From positions 1 to 42,542 of the forward strand of contig JAJFBF010000019.1 in NCBI GenBank assembly GCA_020697295.1: a DNA stretch of 42,542 nucleotides. The letters run 5' to 3'. The notes under the pieces are model-generated. The model saw nothing but the letters and a program-made list of their open reading frames with translations, searched no databases and was not told where the DNA came from. Positions within the stretch are counted from its first letter, which is position 1; the number at the start of each line of letters is the position of its first letter. Both the position numbers and the translations under genes were made by a program. Below are positions 16,979-26,480 of the stretch, in pieces. This DNA comes from Moraxellaceae bacterium (GTDB lineage Bacteria; Pseudomonadota; Gammaproteobacteria; Pseudomonadales; Moraxellaceae).

Positions 16979-17002
16979 GGCCAGGCCCGCAAGGGCCTGG
17001 CC
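16979..17002 (+). terminator. Perfect 10-bp hairpin with GCAA loop before the giant gene
   Basis: GGCCAGGCCC (16979-16988) and GGGCCTGGCC (16993-17002) are exact reverse complements around a GCAA tetraloop, a GNRA loop that is very stable in RNA. No T run follows, so it is probably not a classical terminator. Placed between the small subunits and the giant protein, it could slow 3' decay or lower downstream expression, as hairpins do between pilin subunits and ushers. Confidence 0.6.
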
Positions 17003-17027
17003 ACCCTGCCTGGACGCTCCGCTCAGG

Positions 17028-20000
17028 ATGAGACGCCCGATGACAGTGCTTGCCGCCTTTCGCGCCTTCTGGCGCCAGGCCTGCTTGCCAGGACAGCTGC
17101 ACCTCGTGTGCGCGGCTGTCCTGGCAAGCGGGCTGCTGGCGTTCGCGGGTACGGCCATGGCCGGCACCATCATCAATGAGGGCAGCTTCAGCTACACGCG
17201 CACCGGCGTTCCGGTGGTCGTCAAGTCCAACACCAGCACCATCATCTCCATTCCGGCGCCTTCGCCCGGCGTGGTGACTTTCTATCAGTTCGCCCCCGGC
17301 GCAAGCGGCAGCAGCAGCTTCGCCTTCGATGGCGGCCTCTATGACAATGGCGGCGGCTTTACCGCCCTGGATACGCCGACCCGCACCAATGGCACCCCGA
17401 TTTCCCTGGCCGCGCCGGTCGAGGTAAAGCCTACCCGCGTCTATCACACCGGCGAGCCGGTCTTCATCACCCTGGCCGACGCCAACCGCAACACCGATGC
17501 CGCCGTGCGCGAGTTCATCGATGTGGTGGTGACGACCACCACGGGTGACCGCGAAGTCCTGCGCATGCAGGAAACCGGTCCGGACACGGGCGTCTTTGCC
17601 GCCGTGATCCAGAGCGTCGACCCGGACCAGCCCAATAGCCAGAACAACGGCAAACTAAGCCTGGCGACCAATACCCGCATCACGGTGAACTACCAGGATC
17701 CCTTTTACCTGACCGATATCTCGGCAAGCGCGGCGCTGGTCGATCCCTTCGGCATCGTGTTCGATTCCTCCACCGGCCAGCCGCTGGATGGCGCCACGGT
17801 GACCATGCGCACCGCTGGCGGTGCACTCGCGACCGTGTATGGCGATGACGGGGTCAGCCTGTTCCCGGCCACCGTGGTGACCGGCGGCAGCGTCAGCGAC
17901 AGTGGCGGCACGCTCTACAACCTGCCCACCGGCGGTTTCCGTTTTCCCTTTGTCTCGCCCGGCGACTACTACTTTGAAGTCGTGCCGCCGGTGGGCTATG
18001 GCGCGCCGTCCGTAGTGCCGACGGCGATGCTGCCGGACAATCCGGCCACCAGCAGCCCCTATGCGATTGTCGCGGGCTCGCGCGGCGACGTCTTCACCGT
18101 CGTGCCGGGCCCGGCGCTCAATATCGATTTCCCGGTTGATCCGGCGGCGGGCGGCCTGTTCCTGCGCAAGCAGGTGTCGCGCGCCGATGCCAGCGCCGGC
18201 GACTTCCTGCAGTATCGCCTGACGCTGCAGAACCTGGTCGCCGGCACCGCCGTCGCCGCCAGCGTGGTGGATGTGCTGCCCTTTGGCCTGCGCTATGAAA
18301 GCGGTTCGCTGCGCGTGAACGGCGTGGCCGTGGCCAATCCCCAGGTCAGTGCCGATGGCCGCACCCTGACCATCAGCCTGGGCAATATCCCGACCGCCAC
18401 CTCGCTGGACATCACCTATGTGGCGCAGGTGGGTCCGGGCACGCCGGTGGGCGACGCCGTCAATCGCGCCCGCGCCAGCGCCAATGCCGGCGGCCTCAGC
18501 TCCAATGCCGCCAGTGTCGCGGTACGCATTCGTGAAGCCCTCATGAGTGGCCAGGCCACCCTGATCGGCCGCGTCTTCGAGGGCGACTGCAGCACGCCCT
18601 GGGACCAGCTCAAGGGCGTGCCCAATACCCGCATCATGCTCGAGGACGGCACTTATACCGTCACCGACAAGGACGGCCAGTACCATTTCAAGGGCGTAAA
18701 GCCCGGCACGCACGTCGTGCAGCTCGACGTGGACAGCCTGCCCAACGGCCTGGAGCCGGTGTCCTGCCTGGAGAACACGCGTTTTGCCGGGCGCAACTTC
18801 TCGCAGTTCGTCGACGTGAAGGGCGGGGCGCTGTGGCGCGCCGACTTCCACACCCGCGCCCGTCGCGGCAGCATCGGCATCCGCATGGAAAGCACGCTGG
18901 CCACGCGTGAAACCGCGACGGTGCCGCCGCTGGCGCTGGAGATTGGCCAGTCCAACAGCAAGGTCCGCGATTACACGGTGCGCGCCGAGTTCGACAGCTG
19001 CCGCGACACCCTGAAGCCGGAAGGCGAGGCGGACGTGGAAGCGCTGGCCGAAGAGCTGTCCGGCGCCGACATCCAGCGCATCGAGCTCGTGGGCAGCACC
19101 GATGACCAGCGCCTGTCAGCGCGCTGCCAGAAACTGTTCCGTGACAATTATGCGCTGTCGGATGCGCGCGCCCGCACCGTGGGCGACCGCTTGGCCGCCG
19201 CGCTCTTCCTGCGCCCCGACCAGGTCGTGAGCGTAGGCAAGGGACCGGATAATCCCCTGGCGAGCAACAAGACAGAGGAAGGTCGCGCGCGCAATCGTCG
19301 CACCGAACTCAAGGTATTCCTGAACAAGGCGGAGACGCCGACGCAGGCGGGCGAGAATGCCGCCGTGCGCAAATCGACGGATGTGGCGGGCATGAGCCAC
19401 CGCATCGAGCTCGATGGCTCCACGCCGGTCAGCAAGATGAAGGTCACCGCCGTCATTCCCGAGGGCACGGCCTACAAGCGCGGCTCCGCGCGCATTGACG
19501 GCCAGCCCGCGGACGATCCCGTGCTGGGCGACGGTGTGCTGATCTTCCCGGTCGGCGCCGGCTCCACCCCGGGCTGGAAGCAGGTCATCGAGTTCGACTC
19601 CTATCCGCTGCAGCCCATGACTGATGCGCCGGTGTCGCAGACGCGCCAGTTCACGCTGCGGGCGCGCTTCGACAGCTGCAGCGCCAGCCTGCACAAGGAT
19701 GGCCGCGAGGCGGTGGACAACCTGGTAGCTGAACTCCAGCGGCAGGGCCGGGTGGAGCGTATCGAGCTGATCGGCCATGGCGACAGCCAGACGCTCAGCG
19801 CCGCCTGCCGCCAGCGCTATGCCGACCTGGTCGCGCTCAGCCAGGCCCGCGCGCAGGCGGCCGCCACGCTGGTCGCCACGGCCCTCGGCCTGTCGCCGCA
19901 GCAGGTGGACGCGCGCGGTCGTGGCGCCCAGGACCCGATTGCCGGCAATGACAGCGCCGCCGGCCGCGCCCGCAATCGCCGCATCGAAGTCACCGTGCGC

Positions 20001-23000
20001 TTCGCTCCCGACCTGGGCGCCATTACCCAGGGCGATACGGCGCCGGTGGCCTGCCCGAACCGTCCCTATACGTTCAAGGCCACCGCCGGGTTTGTCGGCC
20101 CGGACAACAAGCGCACCCAGACCCCGGTGGTCGAGAACCGCCTGGCCTGCCCGGACGCCGCGGCGCCGGCGGAGAGCGCGCAGCCTGCTGCTGACCGTGC
20201 CGACAGCACCCGACGCGTGGTGGACGTCACCGAATTTGCCCGCATCCGCGAGCTGCCGGCCGAGTTCAAGGAACGGCAGAAGGCGCGCGAAGCGATTGTC
20301 GATGACGTCACCGCCGCCGGCGGCAAGGACGACTGGTTTGCCGATCCTGCCAGCGACATCGCCTGGCTGTTCCCGACGCCGGCCTTCAATCCGCGCGCGC
20401 CGTCGTCTCGCGTGGTGATCCGCCACCTGCCGGGCCAGGTCGTGACGCTGCGTGACGGCCAGGGCCGGGCCGTGGACGCGCTCAACTTTGAAGGCACCCG
20501 CCTGAGTCCGGATCGCCGGCGCGCGGTGAGCGTCTGGCGCGCCATTCCGCTGGCGACCGGCCGCAATGAATTTGTCGCCGAGGTGCGCGACAGTGAGGGC
20601 GCGGCGGTCGGTGAACTGCGCCAGGGCGTGCATTTTTCCGGCATGCCGGTCCGTGCGGAGCTGGTGCCCGGGCAGTCCGTGCTGCTCGCCGACGGCATCC
20701 ATCGCCCGGTGCTCGCAGTGCGCTTCCTGGATCGCGATGACCGTCCGGTGCGTGCCGGCATCAGTGGCCCGCTGCGCCTGTCCGCGCCGTATCGGAGCTG
20801 GCAGGAAGTACAGCAGGAACAGGAGCGCCAGATTGCCGGCCGCCAGCGTTTCGAGCCGCAATACCTGGTCGAGGGCGACGAGGGCATTGCCTATATCGAA
20901 CTGGCGCCGACCACTGAATCGGGTGCGGCCCGCCTTGAATTCAGCTTCCGGCCCGACGAGAACCTGACGCGGCGTCAGGAGCTTCGCGCCTGGCTCGAGC
21001 CGCAGGCGCGCGACTGGGTCGTGGTCGGCTTCGCCGAGGGCACGCTGGGTTACAACACCCTGCGCGACAACACCCAGGCCCTGGCCGGGCAGGTGGAGGA
21101 GGGCGGCTACAGCGATGGCCAGGTCAGCCTCTATGCCAAGGGCCGCGTGCTCGGCAAGTGGTTGCTGACGATGGCTTATGACAGCGACAAGTCGCGTGAT
21201 CGCCAGAGCCTGCTGGGCGTCATTGATCCGCAGCAGTTCTATACGCTCTACGGCGACGGCACCGAACAGCGCTACGACGCCCCCAGCCAGGACAAGCTCT
21301 ACCTCAAGCTGGAGCGTGGCCAGTTCTACGCCCTGTTCGGTGATTACGAGACCGGCCTCAACCAGACCCAGTTATCGCGCTACAGCCGCAGCCTCAACGG
21401 TTTCAAGGCCGAGAACGCGGGCGGCCCGGTGGTGTTCACCGCCTTTGCCGCCGAAACGCCGCAGAACTTTGCGCGCAACGAGATCCAGGGCAACGGCACC
21501 TCCGGCCTCTATCGGCTGACACTGCGCAATATCGTGCTCAATAGCGAAAAGATCCGCATCGAGACGCGCAACCGCCTGCACAGCGAGCAGATCGTGGAAA
21601 GCCGCGCGCTGACCCGCCATATCGACTACGACATCGACTACGCCAACGGCACGCTGTTCTTCCGGCAGCCGGTGCCGAGCCGTGACACGGCCTTCAATCC
21701 GGTCTTCATCGTCGCCGAGTACGAGACTCTGGGCGTGGCGCAGGACGAGCTCAATGCCGGCGGCCGGCTGGGCGTGAACCTGCGCGAGGGCAAGGTCCAG
21801 GCTGGCGTTACCGCGATCCGCGACGAGAGCAACCTGTCGCGCAGCGATCTGGCCGGCGCCGACCTCAAGCTGCAGGTGGGCGCGGGCACCGAGTTGCGCG
21901 TGGAAGTGGCGCAGACCCGCGGCCAGGTGGCCACGCTGTCGCCGGAAGGCCTGGCCTGGCTGAGCGAGCTGGAGCACCACAGCGGCCGCTACGATGCACT
22001 GGTCTATGCCCGCCGCCAGGAAACGGGCTTTGGCCTCAACCAGCAGAACGGCTCCGAGAGCGGCCAGCAAAAGGTCGGCGCCGACGGCCAGGTGCGCTTC
22101 GGCAAGAACTGGTCCGCGCTGGGCCAGCTGTACCAGCAGGAAAACCTGGGCAGCGACACCACCCGCGATGCGGCCAGCACCAGGCTGCAGTACAAGACCG
22201 ACAAGGGCGGAGCGAGCATCGGCGCCCAGGTCGTCAATGATCGCGCCGACACCGGGGCGCTGGCCGGCCAGGATTTCCGCTCCGAGCAGCTCACCGCCAG
22301 CGCCAATCGTTATTTCCTGAACCAGAAGCTGGAGCTCTCCGCCCAGGCGGAAAGCGCCCTCGGCGGCAACAGCGCCAGTGTCGACTATCCCGAGCGCTAC
22401 CTGGCGGGCGCCAGCTACGCGCTCACTCCCAAAGTGCGCCTGCTCGCCGGCCAGGAATTCACCGACGGCGACACCTTCGACACCAGCACCACCCGCGTCG
22501 GCTTCCAGGCCACACCCTGGCAGGGCGCCACCCTGGACAGCACGGTCAACCAGAGCCAGATGAGCGAATACGGCCCGCGCACCTTCGGCCTGTTCGGCCT
22601 GTCGCAGGGCATCATGCTGAACGAGCACTGGAGCGCCGACCTGAGCGTGGACAGCAGCCAGACCCTGGGTGAATCCGGCCGCCGTCCCGTGGTCGTGAAC
22701 CCGGCCTACCCGGTGGCGCCGGGTGGCAGCCTGGCCGGTCCTGGACTGACCGAGGATTTTGTCGCAGTAAGCACGGGCGCCACCTACCGCGCGCCGCTGT
22801 GGAGCTGGAACGGCCGCGCAGAGGATCGCAATGGCGAGACCAGCGACCGTTACGGCCTGGTCAGCAACTTCCTGCGCCAGGCGCAGGCGGGCGTCGCCTT
22901 CGGCAGCAGCGCGCAACTGTTCCGCAGCGAGCAGAGCACGGGCAGCGACGGCTGGCTGGGCAGCCTGGACCTGTCGTGGGCCTGGCGCCCCCTGGGTGTG

Positions 23001-23609
23001 CAATGGTCGGTGCTGGACCGGCTGGAAGTGCGCTACGAGGAAATCGACAACGGCACCGGCATCACCGGCTCCGGTCTTTTCGGCAACAACAGCCTGGTGG
23101 CGCGCAACGCCAGCAGCCGCCGCATCATCAATAACTTCGCGCTCAACCGCGTCTCCCGCGAGTGGACGCAGGCGGATCGCGAAGGCAATCTCTTCCGCCG
23201 CTACGAGCGCAACCAGTGGTCGCTCTACTACGGCGCCAAGTACGCCCTCGACAGCTTTGATGGCGTGGAATACGACGGCTACACCGACCTGCTGGGATTC
23301 GAAGTGCGCCACGACCTCAGGCCCTGGCTGGACATCGGCCTGCAGGCGAGTTCGCTGAACGCCTGGGAGCAGGGCGCCCACGCCTATTCCTTCGGCCCCA
23401 TGGTCGGCGCCTCGCCGGTGACCAACGGCTGGATCACCCTGGGCTGGAACCTGCGCGGCTTCAGCGATAGTGATTTCGATGCCGCGCGCTACACGGCGCA
23501 GGGGCCCTACCTGCAACTGCGCTTCAAGTTTGACCAGAACACCCGCCTGCGCGATTTCGAGAAGTCGCCCAGGGCTTCTGCAACGAACCAAGAGAACCGG
23601 CTGAAATGA
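17028..23609 (+). CDS. Giant outer-membrane protein: DUF11, SdrD-B-like, two OmpA-like domains, large C-terminal beta-barrel
   Basis: A 2193-residue exported protein. The signal peptide ends GTAMA (~residue 45), or starts four codons later if ATG 17040 is used. The mature N-terminus AGTIINEGSFSY echoes the small subunits. A DUF11 domain covers ~377-505 and an SdrD-B/CnaB-like domain ~510-590 (TVTDKDGQYHFKGVKPGTHVVQ). Two OmpA-like domains follow (~651-765 and ~877-995), each with LSxARA and GRARNRR and each with a Cys pair (FDSC and LSAxC). Ig-like linkers lead to about 850 residues of amphipathic strands (from ~1328) typical of an outer-membrane barrel, with the last strand YLQLRFKF about 25 residues before the end. 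The OmpA-like domains should bind peptidoglycan. An anchoring or export role for the neighbouring secreted proteins is inference. The next gene overlaps by four bases. Confidence 0.88.
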   Translation: MRRPMTVLAAFRAFWRQACLPGQLHLVCAAVLASGLLAFAGTAMAGTIINEGSFSYTRTGVPVVVKSNTSTIISIPAPSPGVVTFYQFAPGASGSSSFAFDGGLYDNGGGFTALDTPTRTNGTPISLAAPVEVKPTRVYHTGEPVFITLADANRNTDAAVREFIDVVVTTTTGDREVLRMQETGPDTGVFAAVIQSVDPDQPNSQNNGKLSLATNTRITVNYQDPFYLTDISASAALVDPFGIVFDSSTGQPLDGATVTMRTAGGALATVYGDDGVSLFPATVVTGGSVSDSGGTLYNLPTGGFRFPFVSPGDYYFEVVPPVGYGAPSVVPTAMLPDNPATSSPYAIVAGSRGDVFTVVPGPALNIDFPVDPAAGGLFLRKQVSRADASAGDFLQYRLTLQNLVAGTAVAASVVDVLPFGLRYESGSLRVNGVAVANPQVSADGRTLTISLGNIPTATSLDITYVAQVGPGTPVGDAVNRARASANAGGLSSNAASVAVRIREALMSGQATLIGRVFEGDCSTPWDQLKGVPNTRIMLEDGTYTVTDKDGQYHFKGVKPGTHVVQLDVDSLPNGLEPVSCLENTRFAGRNFSQFVDVKGGALWRADFHTRARRGSIGIRMESTLATRETATVPPLALEIGQSNSKVRDYTVRAEFDSCRDTLKPEGEADVEALAEELSGADIQRIELVGSTDDQRLSARCQKLFRDNYALSDARARTVGDRLAAALFLRPDQVVSVGKGPDNPLASNKTEEGRARNRRTELKVFLNKAETPTQAGENAAVRKSTDVAGMSHRIELDGSTPVSKMKVTAVIPEGTAYKRGSARIDGQPADDPVLGDGVLIFPVGAGSTPGWKQVIEFDSYPLQPMTDAPVSQTRQFTLRARFDSCSASLHKDGREAVDNLVAELQRQGRVERIELIGHGDSQTLSAACRQRYADLVALSQARAQAAATLVATALGLSPQQVDARGRGAQDPIAGNDSAAGRARNRRIEVTVRFAPDLGAITQGDTAPVACPNRPYTFKATAGFVGPDNKRTQTPVVENRLACPDAAAPAESAQPAADRADSTRRVVDVTEFARIRELPAEFKERQKAREAIVDDVTAAGGKDDWFADPASDIAWLFPTPAFNPRAPSSRVVIRHLPGQVVTLRDGQGRAVDALNFEGTRLSPDRRRAVSVWRAIPLATGRNEFVAEVRDSEGAAVGELRQGVHFSGMPVRAELVPGQSVLLADGIHRPVLAVRFLDRDDRPVRAGISGPLRLSAPYRSWQEVQQEQERQIAGRQRFEPQYLVEGDEGIAYIELAPTTESGAARLEFSFRPDENLTRRQELRAWLEPQARDWVVVGFAEGTLGYNTLRDNTQALAGQVEEGGYSDGQVSLYAKGRVLGKWLLTMAYDSDKSRDRQSLLGVIDPQQFYTLYGDGTEQRYDAPSQDKLYLKLERGQFYALFGDYETGLNQTQLSRYSRSLNGFKAENAGGPVVFTAFAAETPQNFARNEIQGNGTSGLYRLTLRNIVLNSEKIRIETRNRLHSEQIVESRALTRHIDYDIDYANGTLFFRQPVPSRDTAFNPVFIVAEYETLGVAQDELNAGGRLGVNLREGKVQAGVTAIRDESNLSRSDLAGADLKLQVGAGTELRVEVAQTRGQVATLSPEGLAWLSELEHHSGRYDALVYARRQETGFGLNQQNGSESGQQKVGADGQVRFGKNWSALGQLYQQENLGSDTTRDAASTRLQYKTDKGGASIGAQVVNDRADTGALAGQDFRSEQLTASANRYFLNQKLELSAQAESALGGNSASVDYPERYLAGASYALTPKVRLLAGQEFTDGDTFDTSTTRVGFQATPWQGATLDSTVNQSQMSEYGPRTFGLFGLSQGIMLNEHWSADLSVDSSQTLGESGRRPVVVNPAYPVAPGGSLAGPGLTEDFVAVSTGATYRAPLWSWNGRAEDRNGETSDRYGLVSNFLRQAQAGVAFGSSAQLFRSEQSTGSDGWLGSLDLSWAWRPLGVQWSVLDRLEVRYEEIDNGTGITGSGLFGNNSLVARNASSRRIINNFALNRVSREWTQADREGNLFRRYERNQWSLYYGAKYALDSFDGVEYDGYTDLLGFEVRHDLRPWLDIGLQASSLNAWEQGAHAYSFGPMVGASPVTNGWITLGWNLRGFSDSDFDAARYTAQGPYLQLRFKFDQNTRLRDFEKSPRASATNQENRLK

Positions 23610-26425
23610 GTGGCTTGCGACCTGTCGACAGGAAGGGATATACGCTCACCCGGGTGGCGGAACAGCCGCACGCGCGCCTCTTGCTGCCGCTTTGTTTGCT
23701 GCTGGCGCTGATTGCATTGCTGATGCCGCTGCCGGCGCAGGCATTGACATTGACCTCGGCGGTCAAGGACCTGACCTGCGCCGGCGCGCGACCCGCCGCG
23801 CCCAACATGGGTTGCAACGCCGGTGAATTCACGGTGCAGCCGACCTTCAGTGCCAAGCCCGGCACACCGCCGTTCTGTACCGCCGGCGCCGAATTCAACT
23901 TCGAGGTCGACCTGGAGCTGTCAGGTACCAATACGGACCGCTACGACATCGGCTTCTTTGTGGGCCAGCAGGGAAACAGTCCCACTGCCATCACCCCGGG
24001 CAATATCTGCTCGGTGGCCACCTTCCCGACCACACCGGCGCCCTGGGAAGATGATGACACCGATGCCTGCGGCGACTTTAACGGCGGAGGCGTTGACACC
24101 ATCCGCATCAACGAGATCAAGGTGGTTTGCTCTGGCACAGCCACTGGTGCACTTTCCATTCCCTACCTGCTGACCTACCGGCAAAACACTGGCACCACGT
24201 GCTCCGGACCGGCGGACGTGAATTCCGACTCCGGCTCCAAGTGCAACAACGGGACGGCGTCGGTCAGCGGTGTCGTGTCGGTGTCGGCCGGCGCCTTTGT
24301 CGACATTACCAAGCAGACCCTCCCCGATGGCAGCGCCCAAGCCTTCAGCTTTACTGCCACCGGCCCCGTTGGCTCCAAGGTCAGCGTACTGACCGGCGCC
24401 ACGCTGACCCCGACCTCCGCAAGCGGCGGCACCTATTCCCCGGCGACGATTGCCCTCGCCACCAACTCCGCCACGTTTTCCCTTAGCGACGGGCAGACCG
24501 CGCGCGTCTTCATGGATGCCTTGCCGGCAGCGCGCACACTGACCATTGTCGAGGCCGCCACCACCGGTTGGGACAGCACCGCCGCGCTCAGTTGCGCCGC
24601 CGTACGCGGCACGCCGACGCTGGGCACCACGCCCGCCACGCGCACCATCACGGCCGCGCTCAGCCAGACCAATTCGGCGGCGGCCTGCACCATCACCAAC
24701 ACCAAGCCGCCGGTAGTGCGCGTCACCAAGGTATCGACCGGCGATGTGGGCACCTTCACCTTCACCGGCACCAATGGCTGGGTGAGCCAGAACATCACCA
24801 CCGTCACCTCGGGCGTGGGCGTCACCGGCGCCACGCAAACACTGACGCCGTCGGTGGCCACGACCCTGACCGAGTCCGCCGCGGCGGGCTACCGCCTTTC
24901 CGGCATCAGCTGCAGCGGCATGAGTGCGGGCGGCACCGCAACGCCCAACCTGGTCAGCCGCAATGTCGTGCTCGACAGCACCGCCCTCAACCCCGGCGCC
25001 GACATCACCTGCATCTTCAGCAACATCCGCCAGCGTACGCTGACTGTCACCAAGAGCCTGTCGCCCCTGGCCGACCCCGGCAAGTTCATCATGAATGCCA
25101 ACGGGACCACCGGCACCGAGGCCGGCAACGGCGCCACCGCCAATGCCCTGGTCGACGTCACCAGCACCGCAACCTTCGGGGAGGCGGCCGGGACCGGGCC
25201 CGCGCTCGCCAACTACACCTCGACCTACAGCTGCAATACCGCGCCGGTCACTGCCGGCAGCGGCAGTTCGGGCAGCTTCACCATGCCCAACGCGAACGTG
25301 GCCTGTACCCTCACCAATACACGCAAATCCGCCGCGCTGACGTTGAGCAAGGCATGGGTCAATGCCATCACCGGCAATACCGCGACGGTGTCCAGCACCG
25401 GCTTTGGCAATAACGTCACCAGTGGCGCCTCGGTCAGTACCGGCAATAACACTACGACAGGCTCCGCCGTCACCGTGTACGCGGGCGAGGCGGGTACCTT
25501 TTCGGAGAGCCTCAGCGTCGGCAATATCGCCAACTACGCCCAGAGCGTTGGCTGCACCGGCAGCAGCGGCCTGGCCGGCAGCACCCTGACCGTGGGTCCC
25601 GCCGACACCAGCATTGCCTGTACCTACACGAACACCCGCAAATCGGCTTCGTTGACACTGCGCAAGGCATGGAGCGCCGCCCTGGCCGGCGATACCGCGA
25701 CCGTGACCAGCAGCGGATTCACCAACAACGCCACTTCCGGCAGTGCGGTATCCAGTGGCTTCAACACGGTCGCGGGCACGCCGGTCACGGTTTATGCGGC
25801 CGAGTCGGGCTCGATTGCCGAAAGCATCAGCGTGGGCGATCCCACGATGTATGTGTCATCGCTGGCCTGTACCGGCACCAGCGGCCTGTCCGGCACGGCA
25901 TTGACGGTGTCTCCGGCGGACACGGTGATCGTCTGCACCTATTCGAACACGCGCAAGCAGCCCCAGCTGAACCTGCTGAAGTGGTCGACGCTGATCTCCG
26001 ATCCCATCAACAACCTGGTCAATCCCAAGGCGATTCCGGGATCGCTGCGCGAATATTCGCTGCGCCTGACCAACTCGGGGGCCGGCGCCGTGGACAACAA
26101 CAGCCTCATCATCAGCGATCCGCTGCCCTCCACGATGGAGCTGTACGTCAACGACCTGGCCGGCCCCGGCCTGGGGCCGGTGCGCTTCGTGGATGGCGCC
26201 ACCGCGAGCGGACTCACGTGGGTATTCACCTCGCTGGCCAGCCTGACCGACAGCATTGATTTCTCCAGCGACTACGGCGCCACCTGGACCTACGTCCCGA
26301 CCCCCGACGCCAACGGCTTCGATGCAGCGGTCACTACCATCCGCTTGCGTCCCCAAGGCACCATGAACGCGGCCGGCGTCGGCAACCCCTCCGCCGAGCT
26401 GTCGTTCCGCATGCGTCTCAAGTAA
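23606..26425 (+). CDS. Secreted modular protein with five CnaB/Ig-like repeats and a terminal DUF11 domain
   Basis: A 939-residue protein with a late signal peptide (hydrophobic ~24-46, PLPAQA). An N-terminal Cys-containing domain (~47-225) has three or more Cys pairs. Five tandem modules follow, starting at Lys236, Lys375, Lys483, Lys582 and Lys687. Each has a strand-one Lys, a middle Glu (TIVEAAT, TLTESAA, FGEAAG, TFSESLS, SIAESIS), a Cys soon after, and a closing C-x-x-x-N (for example ACTYTNTRK). Lys, Glu and Asn in this order recall the isopeptide triad of CnaB/SpaA domains. Modules four and five are close repeats, 105 residues apart. The final DUF11 domain starts KWSTLISDP and ends FRMRLK. 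Its ATG overlaps the giant gene's stop. It is probably the main surface-exposed stalk or adhesin. Confidence 0.87.
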   Translation: MSGLRPVDRKGYTLTRVAEQPHARLLLPLCLLLALIALLMPLPAQALTLTSAVKDLTCAGARPAAPNMGCNAGEFTVQPTFSAKPGTPPFCTAGAEFNFEVDLELSGTNTDRYDIGFFVGQQGNSPTAITPGNICSVATFPTTPAPWEDDDTDACGDFNGGGVDTIRINEIKVVCSGTATGALSIPYLLTYRQNTGTTCSGPADVNSDSGSKCNNGTASVSGVVSVSAGAFVDITKQTLPDGSAQAFSFTATGPVGSKVSVLTGATLTPTSASGGTYSPATIALATNSATFSLSDGQTARVFMDALPAARTLTIVEAATTGWDSTAALSCAAVRGTPTLGTTPATRTITAALSQTNSAAACTITNTKPPVVRVTKVSTGDVGTFTFTGTNGWVSQNITTVTSGVGVTGATQTLTPSVATTLTESAAAGYRLSGISCSGMSAGGTATPNLVSRNVVLDSTALNPGADITCIFSNIRQRTLTVTKSLSPLADPGKFIMNANGTTGTEAGNGATANALVDVTSTATFGEAAGTGPALANYTSTYSCNTAPVTAGSGSSGSFTMPNANVACTLTNTRKSAALTLSKAWVNAITGNTATVSSTGFGNNVTSGASVSTGNNTTTGSAVTVYAGEAGTFSESLSVGNIANYAQSVGCTGSSGLAGSTLTVGPADTSIACTYTNTRKSASLTLRKAWSAALAGDTATVTSSGFTNNATSGSAVSSGFNTVAGTPVTVYAAESGSIAESISVGDPTMYVSSLACTGTSGLSGTALTVSPADTVIVCTYSNTRKQPQLNLLKWSTLISDPINNLVNPKAIPGSLREYSLRLTNSGAGAVDNNSLIISDPLPSTMELYVNDLAGPGLGPVRFVDGATASGLTWVFTSLASLTDSIDFSSDYGATWTYVPTPDANGFDAAVTTIRLRPQGTMNAAGVGNPSAELSFRMRLK

Positions 26426-26480
26426 CACATCCCCTTGGGGGGCTTGGAGCCTCTTTCAACAGGGCGTCTGCCTCCTGCAA

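Noticed and set aside
21372..23591. 739-codon minus-strand frame (and others at 17655-18851 and 19116-20861)
   Set aside because: They lie antisense to the giant outer-membrane protein and have low-complexity Ala/Gly/His/Gln-rich translations with no domain pattern.
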